Part shown: one piece after another, positions 19,893 through 32,590 of the stretch
Layout: each line of letters opens with the position of its first letter
Position numbering within the stretch: the stretch's first letter is position 1
From: Nemertoderma westbladi
Taxonomy: Eukaryota > Xenacoelomorpha > Nemertodermatida > Nemertodermatidae
DNA length: 64,000 bases
Assembly (NCBI GenBank): GCA_032718475.1
Contig: JAUCBJ010004054.1
Coordinates: 1-64,000 of the forward strand
Direction of reading: 5' to 3'
Made by a program: the position numbers and the translations under genes
The notes under the pieces: generated by a model
What the model was told of the DNA's origin: nothing
Databases searched by the model: none
Seen by the model: the letters and a program-made list of their open reading frames with translations, nothing else

Positions 19893-22800
19893 TTCTACCT
19901 ATCTCTATTTCCCAGTACCTACCTACTATTCCCTATTTCCCAGTACCTACCTACTATTATCTATTTCCCCGTACCTACCTACTATTCCCTATTTCCCCGT
20001 ACCTACCTACTATTCCCTATTTCCGATTACCTACCTACTATTCCCTATTTCCCAATACCTACCTACTATTATCTATTTCCCAGTACCTACCTACTATTCC
20101 CTATTTCCCCGTACCTACCTACTATTCCCTATTTCCCAATACCTACCTACTATTATCTATTTCCCAGTACCTACCTACTATTCTCTATTTCCCCGTACCT
20201 ACCTACTATTCCCTATTTCCCAGTACCTACCTACTATTATCTATTTCCCAGTACCTACCTACTATTCTCTATTTCCCCGTACCTACCTACTATTCCCTAT
20301 TTCCCCGTACCTACCTACTATTCCCTATTTCCCAGTACCTACCTACTATTCCCTATTTCCCAGTACCTACCTACTATTATCTATTTCCCAGTACCTACCT
20401 ACTATTCCCTATTTCCCAATACCTACCTACTATTATCTATTTCCCCGTACCTACCTACTATTCCCTATTTCCCCGTACCTACCTACTATTCCCTATTTCC
20501 GATTACCTACCTACTATTCCCTATTTCCCCGTACCTACCTACTATTCCCTATTTCCCAATACCTACCTACTATTATCTATTTCCCAGTACCTACCTACTA
20601 TTCCCTATTTCCCCGTACCTACCTACTATTCCCTATTTCCCAATACCTACCTACTATTATCTATTTCCCAGTACCTACCTACTATTCCCTATTTCCCAGT
20701 ACCTACCTACTATTATCTATTTCCCAGTACCTACCTACTATTCCCTATTTCCCAATACCTACCTACTATTATCTATTTCCCAGTACCTACCTACTATTCC
20801 CTATTTCCCAGTACCTACCTACTATTCCCTATTTCCCAGTACCTACCTACTATTCCCTATTTCCCAATACCTACCTACTATTATCTATTTCCCAGTACCT
20901 ACCTACTATTCCCTATTTCCCCGTACCTACCTACTATTCCCTATTTCCGATTACCTACCTACTATTCCCTATTTCCCAATACCTACCTACTATTATCTAT
21001 TTCCCCGTACCTACCTACTATTCCCTATTTCCCAGTACCTACCTACTATTCCCTATTTCCCAGTACCTACCTACTATTATCTATTTCCCCGTACCTACCT
21101 ACTATTCTCTATTTCCCCGTACCTACCTACTATTCCCTATTTCCCAGTACCTACCTACTATTATCTATTTCCCAGTACCTACCTACTATTCCCTATTTCC
21201 CAGTACCTACCTACTATTCCCTATTTCCCAGTACCTACCTACTATTATCTATTTCCCCGTACCTACCTACTATTCTCTATTTCCCCGTACCTACCTACTA
21301 TTCCCTATTTCCCCGTACCTACCTACTATTCCCTATTTCCGATTACCTACCTACTATTCCCTATTTCCGATTACCTACCTACTATTCCCTATTTCCGATT
21401 ACCTACCTACTATTCCCTATTTCCGATTACCTACCTACTATTCCCTATTTCCCAGTACCTACCTACTATTCCCTATTTCCCAGTACCTACCTACTATTCC
21501 CTATTTCCGATTACCTACCTACTATTCCCTATTTCCGATTACCTACCTACTATTCCCTATTTCCCAATACCTACCTACTATTCCCTATTTCCCAGTACCT
21601 ACCTACTATTCTCTATTTCCCAGTACCTACCTACTATTCTCTATTTCCCCGTACCTACCTACTATTCCCTATTTCCCCGTACCTACCTACTATTCCCTAT
21701 TTCCGATTACCTACCTACTATTCCCTATTTCCCAGTACCTACCTACTATTCCCTATTTCCCAATACCTACCTACTATTCCCTATTTCCCAGTACCTACCT
21801 ACTATTATCTATTTCCCCGTACCTACCTACTATTCCCTATTTCCCCGTACCTACCTACTATTCCCTATTTCCGATTACCTACCTACTATTCCCTATTTCC
21901 CAGTACCTACCTACTATTCCCTATTTCCCAATACCTACCTACTATTCTCTATTTCCCCGTACCTACCTACTATTATCTATTTCCCCGTACCTACCTACTA
22001 TTCCCTATTTCCCCGTACCTACCTACTATTCCCTATTTCCGATTACCTACCTACTATTCCCTATTTCCCCGTACCTACCTACTATTCCCTATTTCCCAAT
22101 ACCTACCTACTATTATCTATTTCCCAGTACCTACCTACTATTCTCTATTTCCCCGTACCTACCTACTATTCCCTATTTCCCAGTACCTACCTACTATTAT
22201 CTATTTCCCAGTACCTACCTACTATTCTCTATTTCCCCGTACCTACCTACTATTCCCTATTTCCCAATACCTACCTACTATTATCTATTTCCCAGTACCT
22301 ACCTACTATTATCTATTTCCCAGTACCTACCTACTATTTCCTATTTCCCAATACCTACCTACTATTCTCTATTTCCCCGTACCTACCTACTATTATCTAT
22401 TTCCCCGTACCTACCTACTATTCCCTATTTCCCCGTACCTACCTACTATTCCCTATTTCCGATTACCTACCTACTATTCCCTATTTCCCCGTACCTACCT
22501 ACTATTCCCTATTTCCCAATACCTACCTACTATTATCTATTTCCCAGTACCTACCTACTATTCTCTATTTCCCCGTACCTACCTACTATTCCCTATTTCC
22601 GATTACCTACCTACTATTCCCTATTTCCCCGTACCTACCTACTATTCCCTATTTCCCAATACCTACCTACTATTATCTATTTCCCAGTACCTACCTACTA
22701 TTCCCTATTTCCCAGTACCTACCTACTATTATCTATTTCCCAGTACCTACCTACTATTCTCTATTTCCCCGTACCTACCTACTATTCCCTATTTCCCAAT

Positions 22801-25752
22801 ACCTACCTACTATTATCTATTTCCCAGTACCTACCTACTATTCTCTATTTCCCCGTACCTACCTACTATTCCCTATTTCCGATTACCTACCTACTATTCC
22901 CTATTTCCCCGTACCTACCTACTATTCCCTATTTCCCAATACCTACCTACTATTATCTATTTCCCAGTACCTACCTACTATTCCCTATTTCCCAGTACCT
23001 ACCTACTATTCTCTATTTCCCAATACCTACCTACTATTATCTATTTCCCCGTACCTACCTACTATTCCCTATTTCCCAGTACCTACCTACTATTCTCTAT
23101 TTCCCAATACCTACCTACTATTCCCTATTTCCCAGTACCTACCTACTATTCTCTATTTCCCAATACCTACCTACTATTCCCTATTTCCCAGTACCTACCT
23201 ACTATTCTCTATTTCCCAATACCTACCTACTATTATCTATTTCCCAGTACCTACCTACTATTCCCTATTTCCGATTACCTACCTACTATTCCCTATTTCC
23301 CCGTACCTACCTACTATTCCCTATTTCCCAATACCTACCTACTATTATCTATTTCCCAGTACCTACCTACTATTCCCTATTTCCCAATACCTACCTACTA
23401 TTATCTATTTCCCCGTACCTACCTACTATTCCCTATTTCCCCGTACCTACCTACTATTCCCTATTTCCGATTACCTACCTACTATTCCCTATTTCCCCGT
23501 ACCTACCTACTATTCCCTATTTCCCAATACCTACCTACTATTATCTATTTCCCAGTACCTACCTACTATTCCCTATTTCCCAATACCTACCTACTATTAT
23601 CTATTTCCCCGTACCTACCTACTATTCTCTATTTCCCCGTACCTACCTACTATTCCCTATTTCCGATTACCTACCTACTATTCCCTATTTCCCCGTACCT
23701 ACCTACTATTCCCTATTTCCCAATACCTACCTACTATTATCTATTTCCCAGTACCTACCTACTATTCCCTATTTCCCAGTACCTACCTACTATTATCTAT
23801 TTCCCAGTACCTACCTACTATTCTCTATTTCCCCGTACCTACCTACTATTCCCTATTTCCCAATACCTACCTACTATTATCTATTTCCCAGTACCTACCT
23901 ACTATTCTCTATTTCCCCGTACCTACCTACTATTCCCTATTTCCGATTACCTACCTACTATTCCCTATTTCCCCGTACCTACCTACTATTCCCTATTTCC
24001 CAATACCTACCTACTATTATCTATTTCCCAGTACCTACCTACTATTCCCTATTTCCCAGTACCTACCTACTATTCTCTATTTCCCAATACCTACCTACTA
24101 TTATCTATTTCCCCGTACCTACCTACTATTCCCTATTTCCCAGTACCTACCTACTATTCTCTATTTCCCAATACCTACCTACTATTCCCTATTTCCCAGT
24201 ACCTACCTACTATTCTCTATTTCCCAATACCTACCTACTATTCCCTATTTCCCAGTACCTACCTACTATTCTCTATTTCCCAATACCTACCTACTATTAT
24301 CTATTTCCCAGTACCTACCTACTATTCCCTATTTCCGATTACCTACCTACTATTCCCTATTTCCCCGTACCTACCTACTATTCCCTATTTCCCAATACCT
24401 ACCTACTATTATCTATTTCCCAGTACCTACCTACTATTCCCTATTTCCCAATACCTACCTACTATTATCTATTTCCCCGTACCTACCTACTATTCCCTAT
24501 TTCCCCGTACCTACCTACTATTCCCTATTTCCCCGTACCTACCTACTATTCCCTATTTCCGATTACCTACCTACTATTCCCTATTTCCCCGTACCTACCT
24601 ACTATTCCCTATTTCCCAATACCTACCTACTATTATCTATTTCCCAGTACCTACCTACTATTCTCTATTTCCCCGTACCTACCTACTATTCCCTATTTCC
24701 GATTACCTACCTACTATTCCCTATTTCCCCGTACCTACCTACTATTCCCTATTTCCCAATACCTACCTACTATTATCTATTTCCCAGTACCTACCTACTA
24801 TTCCCTATTTCCCAGTACCTACCTACTATTATCTATTTCCCCGTACCTACCTACTATTCCCTATTTCCCCGTACCTACCTACTATTCCCTATTTCCGATT
24901 ACCTACCTACTATTCCCTATTTCCCCGTACCTACCTACTATTCCCTATTTCCCAATACCTACCTACTATTATCTATTTCCCAGTACCTACCTACTATTAT
25001 CTATTTCCCAATACCTACCTACTATTCCCTATTTCCGATTACCTACCTACTATTCCCTATTTCCCCGTACCTACCTACTATTCCCTATTTCCCAATACCT
25101 ACCTACTATTATCTATTTCCCAGTACCTACCTACTATTATCTATTTCCCAATACCTACCTACTATTATCTATTTCCCCGTACCTACCTACTATTCCCTAT
25201 TTCCCAGTACCTACCTACTATTATCTATTTCCCCGTACCTACCTACTATTCCCTATTTCCCAATACCTACCTACTATTCCCTATTTCCGATTACCTACCT
25301 ACTATTCCCTATTTCCGATTACCTACCTACTATTCCCTATTTCCCCGTACCTACCTACTATTCCCTATTTCCCAATACCTACCTACTATTATCTATTTCC
25401 CAGTACCTACCTACTATTCCCTATTTCCCAGTACCTACCTACTATTATCTATTTCCCAGTACCTACCTACTATTCTCTATTTCCCCGTACCTACCTACTA
25501 TTCTCTATTTCCCCGTACCTACCTACTATTCCCTATTTCCCAGTACCTACCTACTATTCCCTATTTCCCAGTACCTACCTACTATTCTCTATTTCCCCGT
25601 ACCTACCTACTATTCTCTATTTCCCCGTACCTACCTACTATTCCCTATTTCCCAGTACCTACCTACTATTCTCTATTTCCCAGTACCTACCTACTATTCT
25701 CTATTTCCCCGTACCTACCTACTATTCCCTATTTCCCAGTACCTACCTACCT
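19893..25752 (+). repeat. 5.9-kb minisatellite, 28-bp unit
   Basis: About 209 head-to-tail units of 28 bp built from CCTATTTCCCAGT and ACCTACCTACTATT. Units vary at two sites. One reads CCAGT, CCCGT, CCAAT or CGATT; the other reads ATTCCCT, ATTATCT or ATTCTCT. The order of variants repeats at long range: the series around 22740-23500 recurs 1,064 bp (38 units) later around 23805-24560. The same unit appears inverted at 32197-32590, on the far side of the BEL/Pao element. There is no coding potential. Confidence 0.97.
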
Positions 25753-25771
25753 GTTAATCCACTAGCTCGTA

Positions 25772-25777
25772 TATAAA
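25772..25777 (+). promoter_or_regulatory. Candidate TATA box of the BEL/Pao LTR
   Basis: TATAAA (in CGTATATAAACC) lies 20 bases after the end of the minisatellite. It is followed by a GC-richer stretch without open frames. This fits the U3/R side of an LTR, but LTR boundaries could not be confirmed because no second copy is present. Confidence 0.35.
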
Positions 25778-27072
25778 CCATATAAATCACACCGCGGCAA
25801 GTTTACGGTATTTAGGTCAGTTAGAGATAGTTAGGATTCGCTGCGCGGGGATTGTTTCCTCGTGAGTTTGGTCTGCCACCGTAGACTGTACATCTGCCTC
25901 ACCGGTTAGAGCAAGGGTATCCTGTTTTGTCTAGTTTGTCGGGCATTTGACTCGCCCACGTATTTAGAATAGACACCAGGCTCTGTTCCTCGCCAGTAGT
26001 TGTTCTCGTATCTGTATCTCTTTATTTAGGCACCCTGGACTGGGATTTGTTGCCAGATACTGTACGAGCCTGTATACACTACTGGATCTTACGGTAAGAT
26101 ACATGTTACTAGGATCCGGTAAGCAGTATACTACTAGACTTTTCAGTAGGGAATATTCTATAGCTTAATATTAGTAGATTTGTAGGCCGTAGGATAGCTC
26201 TTACTGAGAAGGATCTCAAAGTAGGGAATACTATATAAATTACTAAATTGTTGTATAGTATTATTTAGATTTGTACGCGCTGTAAAGTGCGTGCGCACTT
26301 TCAGTAGGCTTTAGGGTAGCTAGTAGTTTTCGTATTTAATATTTGACTAGCTAATAGTTAGTTTATAGCAATTTGTTTTACGCCGTGTGTGTGCGGTGTT
26401 ACTTTTCGGTACTTGAAAAGGTACATAGGGTTTAAAGACCAAGTTGTATCGGTACCTAGGAAGAATTTTCGTAGAGTAGAAGTAAAACTCTCACCTTCGA
26501 CCTTTCAGGACTCAAGGACTCATTTCTGGACCGTTTTGAGGGATTAGACCGCTTTTCGCAAAGTTTGGGAGACACAAAATTCGTCCGCGACGCCGAAAAC
26601 GGAATGACCCACATATCCAGTTTGTATTTGGGAATTTGCACGACTGGAAGATCAAAGGAGCGTAAGTTTTACGACTCGTGTCGTTCAAAATTTAGAGCAC
26701 AGTAGTACTCAAAATTTGTGGGTTCCACTGTCTAATTAGTAGTGTTGTTGGTACTTATTTTCCCCGTTAGACGTTGCTGTTTTGCCTATTATTTGTACTT
26801 GTTGATCTACATTTTGGTAACGTATACCGTTATCTCACTTATTCGTACAAATTTAGCCGGTAGGTTAGATTATTACATATTTTATTATATACATTGATTT
26901 TATTTGTACCGGTTAGGGTATATATATGGTATATATATACTAAGGTAAGTTTGACATTTCGACATTTTGACATTCTGATACTTTGACATTTTATTACCCG
27001 TACTTGATGTATATAATAAGACATCAGTGACACCCCACATTTGACTCGATACCCACCTACCGACTATGACTC
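25778..27072 (+). other. BEL/Pao LTR or leader, non-coding
   Basis: No long frame. It holds a run of GACATT(T/C) repeats near 26950-26990 and TATATATGGTATATATA near 26921. A TAATAAGACATCA phrase just before GTGACACC (about 27015-27036) could be an LTR 3' end followed by a primer site, but no tRNA match was assigned. Small frames on either strand show no features. Confidence 0.45.
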
Positions 27073-28716
27073 GTGCGACCCGGACAGATCGACAGTAGAC
27101 GAACCGAGAAGGAGAACCCGAGATTCTACCGTCACATCTATGTCACACCGCGTGCGTCGCCAGTACCCCGAACGGAAATACTGGAAGCCGCAACGCGTGG
27201 CGATGGCAGAATCAAAGATTTCCTTACCGTCCCGCAGACCAGATCGTTGGAACCAGACATGGTAAGCTTGGCCGGAAGCCAAGAAAATGTTATTAGGAGT
27301 ATAGGAGGACACATGGGCCAGATAACTTGAAACTTTGGAGAAGGTTTTTGCGTTTTACGCGAGTTAACCGCCCCGATGTCGAGATACTAGTTCTACACCT
27401 TACAGGTAAGGATAGAAAGTAGGGTACATGTTTTGGTAGATAAACTTAAAGGTTTACACGAACTTGCAGAGTTGCGTGGCGACAACTTTACTCAGGTAAA
27501 GATAATAAATAAGTTGGTAAGTGCGAGGGAAAGCCTCATCCAGTTTAAGTCAGTAATAAGATTGGCTCAACAGGAGCAGTTTGACCAACTGTTAGGTGAG
27601 TCAGTTTCGGATGCGTTATTGCAACCTGAAGAGGAAGAATAACTTTATCGCCTGGACGGGAGGTTAGGGACGCTCACCAATTTCCTTCGTAGATACGGCG
27701 TACCGATCGAAGAACCGGAAGTCGAACAGCGAGGGACGACGGAAGTTCTAACTACGGAAGGCTTGCGAGCCTACCAAATTCCACAACTGGATAGATCATT
27801 CGTTAGTGTACGGAGCGATGTTGGCGACGTTAGTAAGGGGGCGTCTGTAATTACTCGACAACAACAGGAAGTCGCACGCCGACAACAAGTCGCCGAGGAA
27901 GAAACGCAATGACAATTGGCGCAGATTGCGACGGAAGGAGAAAGACAGCGACAAGAAGATGAAGCGAGAATTGCGAAACTCCAGGCTCAAGCCGAATTCG
28001 AAGCCTCGGAAATGTGGAGACTGGAGGAGGGCTTGGCGCAAGAAGCGGCCGCGGCGGCAGCAGCGGACAAGTTAGCACGAGTTGCGGCAGTAAACGCAGC
28101 TGAGTTAGCACGGAAGAAAGCAGCATCTGATGCTCATGCCAAGTTGGAGGTGCGACAAATAAACGCTCGTCTAGCTATACAAGAAGTGGAGCGAGCAGCA
28201 CAACAACAGGTAGCCGATCGACGCGAAAGGGAGATGCGGCTCCAATTCGAACTAGGTCGCAGATCGCGCGAGGCAGCGAACGTGCAAGAAGACCTCGAAC
28301 TCGACGCGAGAGACAGATCTATAAGGTCTCAAGCTAGACATGACTTGATACTTGACATGGAGACTCGATATCGCGGGATTCAAAGATGAATCGAGGAAGG
28401 AAGTGTGGGAGCAATAAATCGAGGGGAGGAGTTCGTCGAGGATTACTGTAAACGTTTTCCCCAAGTGATTCCTATGCTCAAACCCACAACGCCGATAAAA
28501 CTGGTTTTAGTTGCAAAACCTAAAGAAATATCACCTGTGCGCTCAACGCAAGGTAACAGGTTTGTTGTGACAGAAATACCGCAACCTAGAGCGACGTCAT
28601 CGCCGATTTTAGCAGGTAAAGTAAGTAGTCCACCTACAGTAAGCCGTAGTCTACTTGTAGGAAGAGAGGAACCTGTATTTATGACAGTTAAGCAGGTAAG
28701 TAAGTTAAACCTGTAA
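27073..28716 (+). pseudogene. BEL/Pao gag, N-terminal coiled-coil part
   Basis: One frame (frame 1) stays protein-like for ~1.6 kb but carries isolated stops at 27328 (TGA), 27388 (TAG), 27640 (TAA), 27910 (TGA) and 28387 (TGA) before ending at 28714 (TAA). The region from 27916 is a long Glu/Arg/Ala-rich coiled coil (EDEARIAKLQAQAEFEAS, then alanine-rich LAQEAAAAAAADKLARV, then AELARKKAASDAHAKLE). The tail turns basic and Pro/Ser-rich. Gag proteins of BEL/Pao elements commonly start with such helical regions and form the particle shell. Decay by scattered stops with little frameshifting suggests a fairly recent loss. Confidence 0.6.
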
Positions 28717-30039
28717 CGTGCTGCGCGAATCCAGTCATTTACAGACCGACTACGAACCCTGACTGCTTTATTCGACCTTTGACACACTGTGTAACAAGAC
28801 CTACGACTTCGTGGAAGGCTTGCGCGCCTACCGAACGACGAAGAACCGAGGACGCCGAATGAAGACGGACGCAACCGAAGAAAATACCTAAAGAGGTGAA
28901 GTCTCTATAGGGGTGTTTTCAACAGGCGGCGGCGGACTCGTGAGGGTCTGGGGGCACGTTAAATTGGTTGTATAGTGCTAGGGAGTCACTGAAGGCCCTC
29001 GTGTCTAGCGAACCATGAATCGACATGGTGCCGTGGTACCATCTAGTCGGCCTGTTGCCGTACTGCCAGTCCTGTACACAGTAGGGGTGGTGGCATGGCG
29101 TGATTTGTGGTTCATGTGGCGTGAACTATGTTTTGTATGTGAGCGATCAGTGGCAGTTTGCTTGGTTCCTTTGGCCATCAGCTGTTCCATTTTTTTGATA
29201 CTATATGTTATTGTCTCCATGTTCAGCTGATTGGTCTTTGGGATTTGTTCGGGTCTTTGAGCTTTCTGTTGCTGTGGGTATGTGAGTACACGTGATTGTA
29301 TGTGTGGCCACTGCGAGTGAGTATGGGAACCCTTGCCAGTTGGTCCAGACGCCGCTGGTATTAGTAGGACCATATCTCTACTGCGCCCTGACGGCAAAAT
29401 AAGGTACTCTCGACTCTTTATGAGTCGATACAACTTTGTCCCCTCTGATTTGTCACCGATTTTGTCTTTCACGATTTTGTCTTCTGTGTGTGCATGGTAT
29501 GTGTTCGATTTTGTGCTTACCGTTGTGTACTTGATTTTGTGAACATCTGTTGAGTACATATGTACAGTGACTGGTAAGTGGTTACTTGTTCAGTAGCTTT
29601 TGAGCTACAGACAGTATTGTCTTTTCAATACTGCCGGCGAGGCAGGTGAAAACGAGTCAAAATTCCAATGTTGGGTAGCGCAAGCCCGCTTGGGACAAGA
29701 CCGTCGGTTAGGCCCAAGGGCGACCTTGGTGCTCGATTGCTATCGACTGGTCCACCTGCCGGTTGACTCTTTGAGTTGGCTCAATGTACAGTCAGGCCAC
29801 AGTAAGTTGACAGTAGCTGACTACATCTGGCTACACGTTCGACGAGCTGTGCCGGTGTGATCGGGGGACCGAAAACAGAACCCGGGAAGCATCGGGCCAC
29901 CCTGCGGCCCGGTTGTAAGGACCGACTGATAGAAATGTCAGTAGGACTGGCCCCCGGGATGGTGGAAACACGTCCGCCTCATGGGTGAGCCTCCGAGAGG
30001 AGTCCAGAAGGACGAAAGCGAATACACCGGACGCGAACC
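28717..30039. other. Segment between the two gag parts, unexplained
   Basis: Neither gag frame continues here. It has T/G-rich stretches (GATTTTGTC repeated near 29460-29485 with relatives to 29540) and a palindromic phrase ACTCTCGACTCTTTATGAGTCG near 29405. A 184-codon minus-strand frame (29005-29559) is basic and Thr/His-rich and has no recognisable domain. This may be an insertion into the retroelement (for example a solo LTR) or the end of one element and the start of another. I could not decide. Confidence 0.4.
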
Positions 30040-32196
30040 CGCCAACCACCTTATCCGGACGACAGCGATTCATCTAGTGACTCGGAGTCGACGGAATGGG
30101 AAATATTCCGTACTGGAGTGGCGGATGATTACAAACGAGAGGAGAGATCGACAAATCCTTATATCGACAATCCTCCGCGAGAAACACCCCTATAGAAACC
30201 CAAGTTGCAACCAGCGGAAGCGATTAGCGCCAAACAGTTCACTGAGATGGTGGACCGACTGCTCAACTTGAAGAGCGACTTGAAGCGCAACCGTCAGATC
30301 GATCACGAACCAGCATGGAGTTGGAACGACCTAGACAACATCGACCACCACGGAGAGAACAGGAGACTAGACAGACTCCGAACCATCGAGAAGAAGATCC
30401 CGTTAATATTTCTTACCGACGGATAACGCGCGGAAGGGAATCACTGGACGACGTAACCGAACAGGGACGCGGACAGTTGGATTTAGTTAGCGAGATTGCG
30501 AAGTTTGCGGCCAGACATGGATTACCGGCACAACAACCACCGAAGTTCTCTGGCAACGCAAAGCACTGGTGTTCGTTGGTAGACTACGTAGAGTCCCAGA
30601 TCGCTAAGTGTGCCTTCGCCTCGACGGAAAAGTTTAACTACTTGCTCCAAGTACTGCCTGGTGAGCCGAAACGATTAGCGGAAACCTTTATTGGAGTTCC
30701 GAATGCTTTTGAGTTGGCGTACAACCGCTTGTTTTCGATTTACGGCGGCAACGTAGCCATGGCTAAATCTATTATCGAAGACCTCTGTAGAGGAGGAAGC
30801 ATTTCGAAACCGATCGATCTTCTACGACTCACGGACGAAATCAAGAACGCTATAGGGACCTTACGGTCCATCGGACAACTCGAGTACTCCAACGCACCGA
30901 TAGTTCTAATTAGGATAATCGGTCGACTCCATCATCGATTACGACGGGAATGGCGACGTATTGAGTATCAGCGTGAAGAGACCGGCGGGCTATTAAAACT
31001 TACCGACGTCTACCAATTGATTTCGTGAGAGGCCGTTGTTGAAACTCGATCAAACTACACTGACCACCATATAACGGCAGAAAGAATAGCTATTGCTGCG
31101 CCGAATCGGACCAAACCATTTCCGACGAACGTGAAAGCCGTGACTTATGCCACCCCTACGGAAACTTCTAAAGTTCTGACGCCTATCGGCACCAAGCAGC
31201 CACGACAACAGTTGCCGGCGGATGTTGTGGGATGTCCATATTGCGAATGGAATGGCAGAAACCACAGCAGACATAAACTACGTGCATGTCGCGCCTTTAG
31301 AGAGTTGTGAGTTGAAGAAAGAAGACTCCAAATTCGACCATTGGATTCTTGTTGGAGATGTACCAGGCCTGGACACGTCCGGAAGGATTGCACGAGCGAC
31401 GATACATGTCCTCTATGTGGACGTAACCACGACGCGTTACTCCACATGAATAGTCATACTCCGACCAAACGCTTTCGACGAGAGCATCCAGATAAAGCGG
31501 CTAGATGCGACGCACTTTATAAGGAGCGTGAGCTGCGCGAGATTCGTACGTTCTATACTGACTGTATGGATCAATCCGGATCATCGGACGAGGACGAGGA
31601 GGAAGACGACACCTTTTACGTGCATGCTGGGGAGGAACAACCATCGATAGCACTCCTCACACAGAACCAATTGAAAGGGTTTAGCATGATTCCTATAAAG
31701 ATTACCGGAACCCGATAGAGCAGGCGTATATACGCTATCTTAGACTCTGCGTCATCGCATAGTTACGTCGACGAACAAGTAGCCGACGTAGTTACTGACA
31801 TGAGTAAAGGTAAGACTGCTCAGTATACTGTAAGCAGCATGCATGGTAAGAGAGCGATTCCTGTGACGAGAGTAAAATTAACCTTAGACAGTCTTCTTTC
31901 CAAAGCGGAACACAGCAAGGAGGAGCGCTCATTACTTCCGGGAAGAAATTTGACCTTTGCAGCTACGAAGGACCTTAGTAACTTGCTCGGCCCTGTGCCA
32001 GAGCAATCACCGGAAGATCGTAAGTATTTCCGACACCTTGGAATACCGGAATGTCCTGTTAACTATCGCTCAATCGCGATGTTGATTGGGACAGACCAGT
32101 TTAACTTACATCAGGTATGGGAGACATGCCCATCTGTTATTACAGCGGGCAACCCCTACGCATGTAGAACTCCCATAGGTTGGTATACTATCGGAA
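30040..32196 (+). pseudogene. BEL/Pao gag capsid region, zinc knuckles and protease
   Basis: Starts in frame 1 with an acidic Ser/Asp segment, then shifts near 30315-30420 into frame 0, which stays protein-like to 32205. Domains in order: capsid-like DUF1759-type region (KFSGNAKHW, FNYLLQVLPGEP, YNRLFSIYGG); Cys/His motifs CPYC..., CWRCTRPGHVRKDC and CPLCGRNHDALLH; an acidic linker; aspartic protease with ILDSASSHSYV as the active-site loop; then the C-terminal protease-associated segment MLIGTDQFNL and RTPIGWYTIG. In-frame stops lie at 31026 (TGA), 31308 (TGA) and 31716 (TAG), the last just before the protease. Pol beyond the protease is missing. Confidence 0.85.
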
Positions 32197-32590
32197 ATAT
32201 AGAATAGTAGGTAGGTACTCGGAAATAGAGAATAGTAGGTTGGTAATCGGAAATAGAGAATAGTAGGTAGGTACTGGGAATTAGAGAATAGTAGGTACGT
32301 ACTGGGAAATAGAGAATAGTAGGTAGGTACGGGGAAATAGAGAATAGCAGGTAGGTATGGGGAAATAGAGAATAGTAGGTAGGTACGCGGAAATAGAGAA
32401 TAGTAGGTAGGTAATCGGAAATAGAGAATAGTAGGTAGGTACTGGGAAATAGAGAATGGTAGGTAGGTACGGGGAAATAGATAATAGTAGGTAGGTATTG
32501 GGAAATAGAGAATAGTAGGTAGGTACGGGGAAATAGAGAATAGTAGGTAGGTAATCAGAAATAGAGAATAGTAGGTAGGTAATCGGAACG
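32197..32590 (-). repeat. 28-bp minisatellite, inverted block
   Basis: About 14 units reading GTAGGTAGGTACTGGG plus AAATAGAGAATA on the plus strand, the reverse complement of the 19.9-25.75 kb array. The same variant classes occur (CTGGG, CGGGG, ATCGG, ATTGG). The left edge merges with the BEL/Pao coding sequence, which itself resembles the unit (GGTATACTATCGGAAATA). The right edge joins the 3' end of the minus-strand LINE. Confidence 0.95.

Larger units (their letters stand above)
25753..32196 (+). mobile_element. BEL/Pao LTR retrotransposon remnant (leader, gag, protease)
   Basis: A plus-strand retroelement bounded on both sides by the 28-bp minisatellite in opposite orientations. Order: TATA-containing leader or LTR (25753-27072), gag N-terminal coiled-coil part (27073-28716), an unexplained 1.3-kb segment, then gag capsid-like region, Cys-rich zinc knuckles and aspartic protease (30040-32196). 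Reverse transcriptase, RNase H and integrase are absent: coding stops at the protease C-terminal segment, where the minisatellite begins. No second LTR copy was recognised. The paired CxxC...H zinc knuckles ending in LLH, followed by a protease domain with an RTPIGW segment, are typical of BEL/Pao elements. Confidence 0.85.

Noticed and set aside
19893-25752. CRISPR array
   Set aside because: Units are contiguous with no unique spacers, and the context is an animal genome.
29005-29559. 184-codon minus-strand basic frame as a gene
   Set aside because: Low-complexity Thr/His/Lys composition, no domain, and it lies antisense inside a retroelement.
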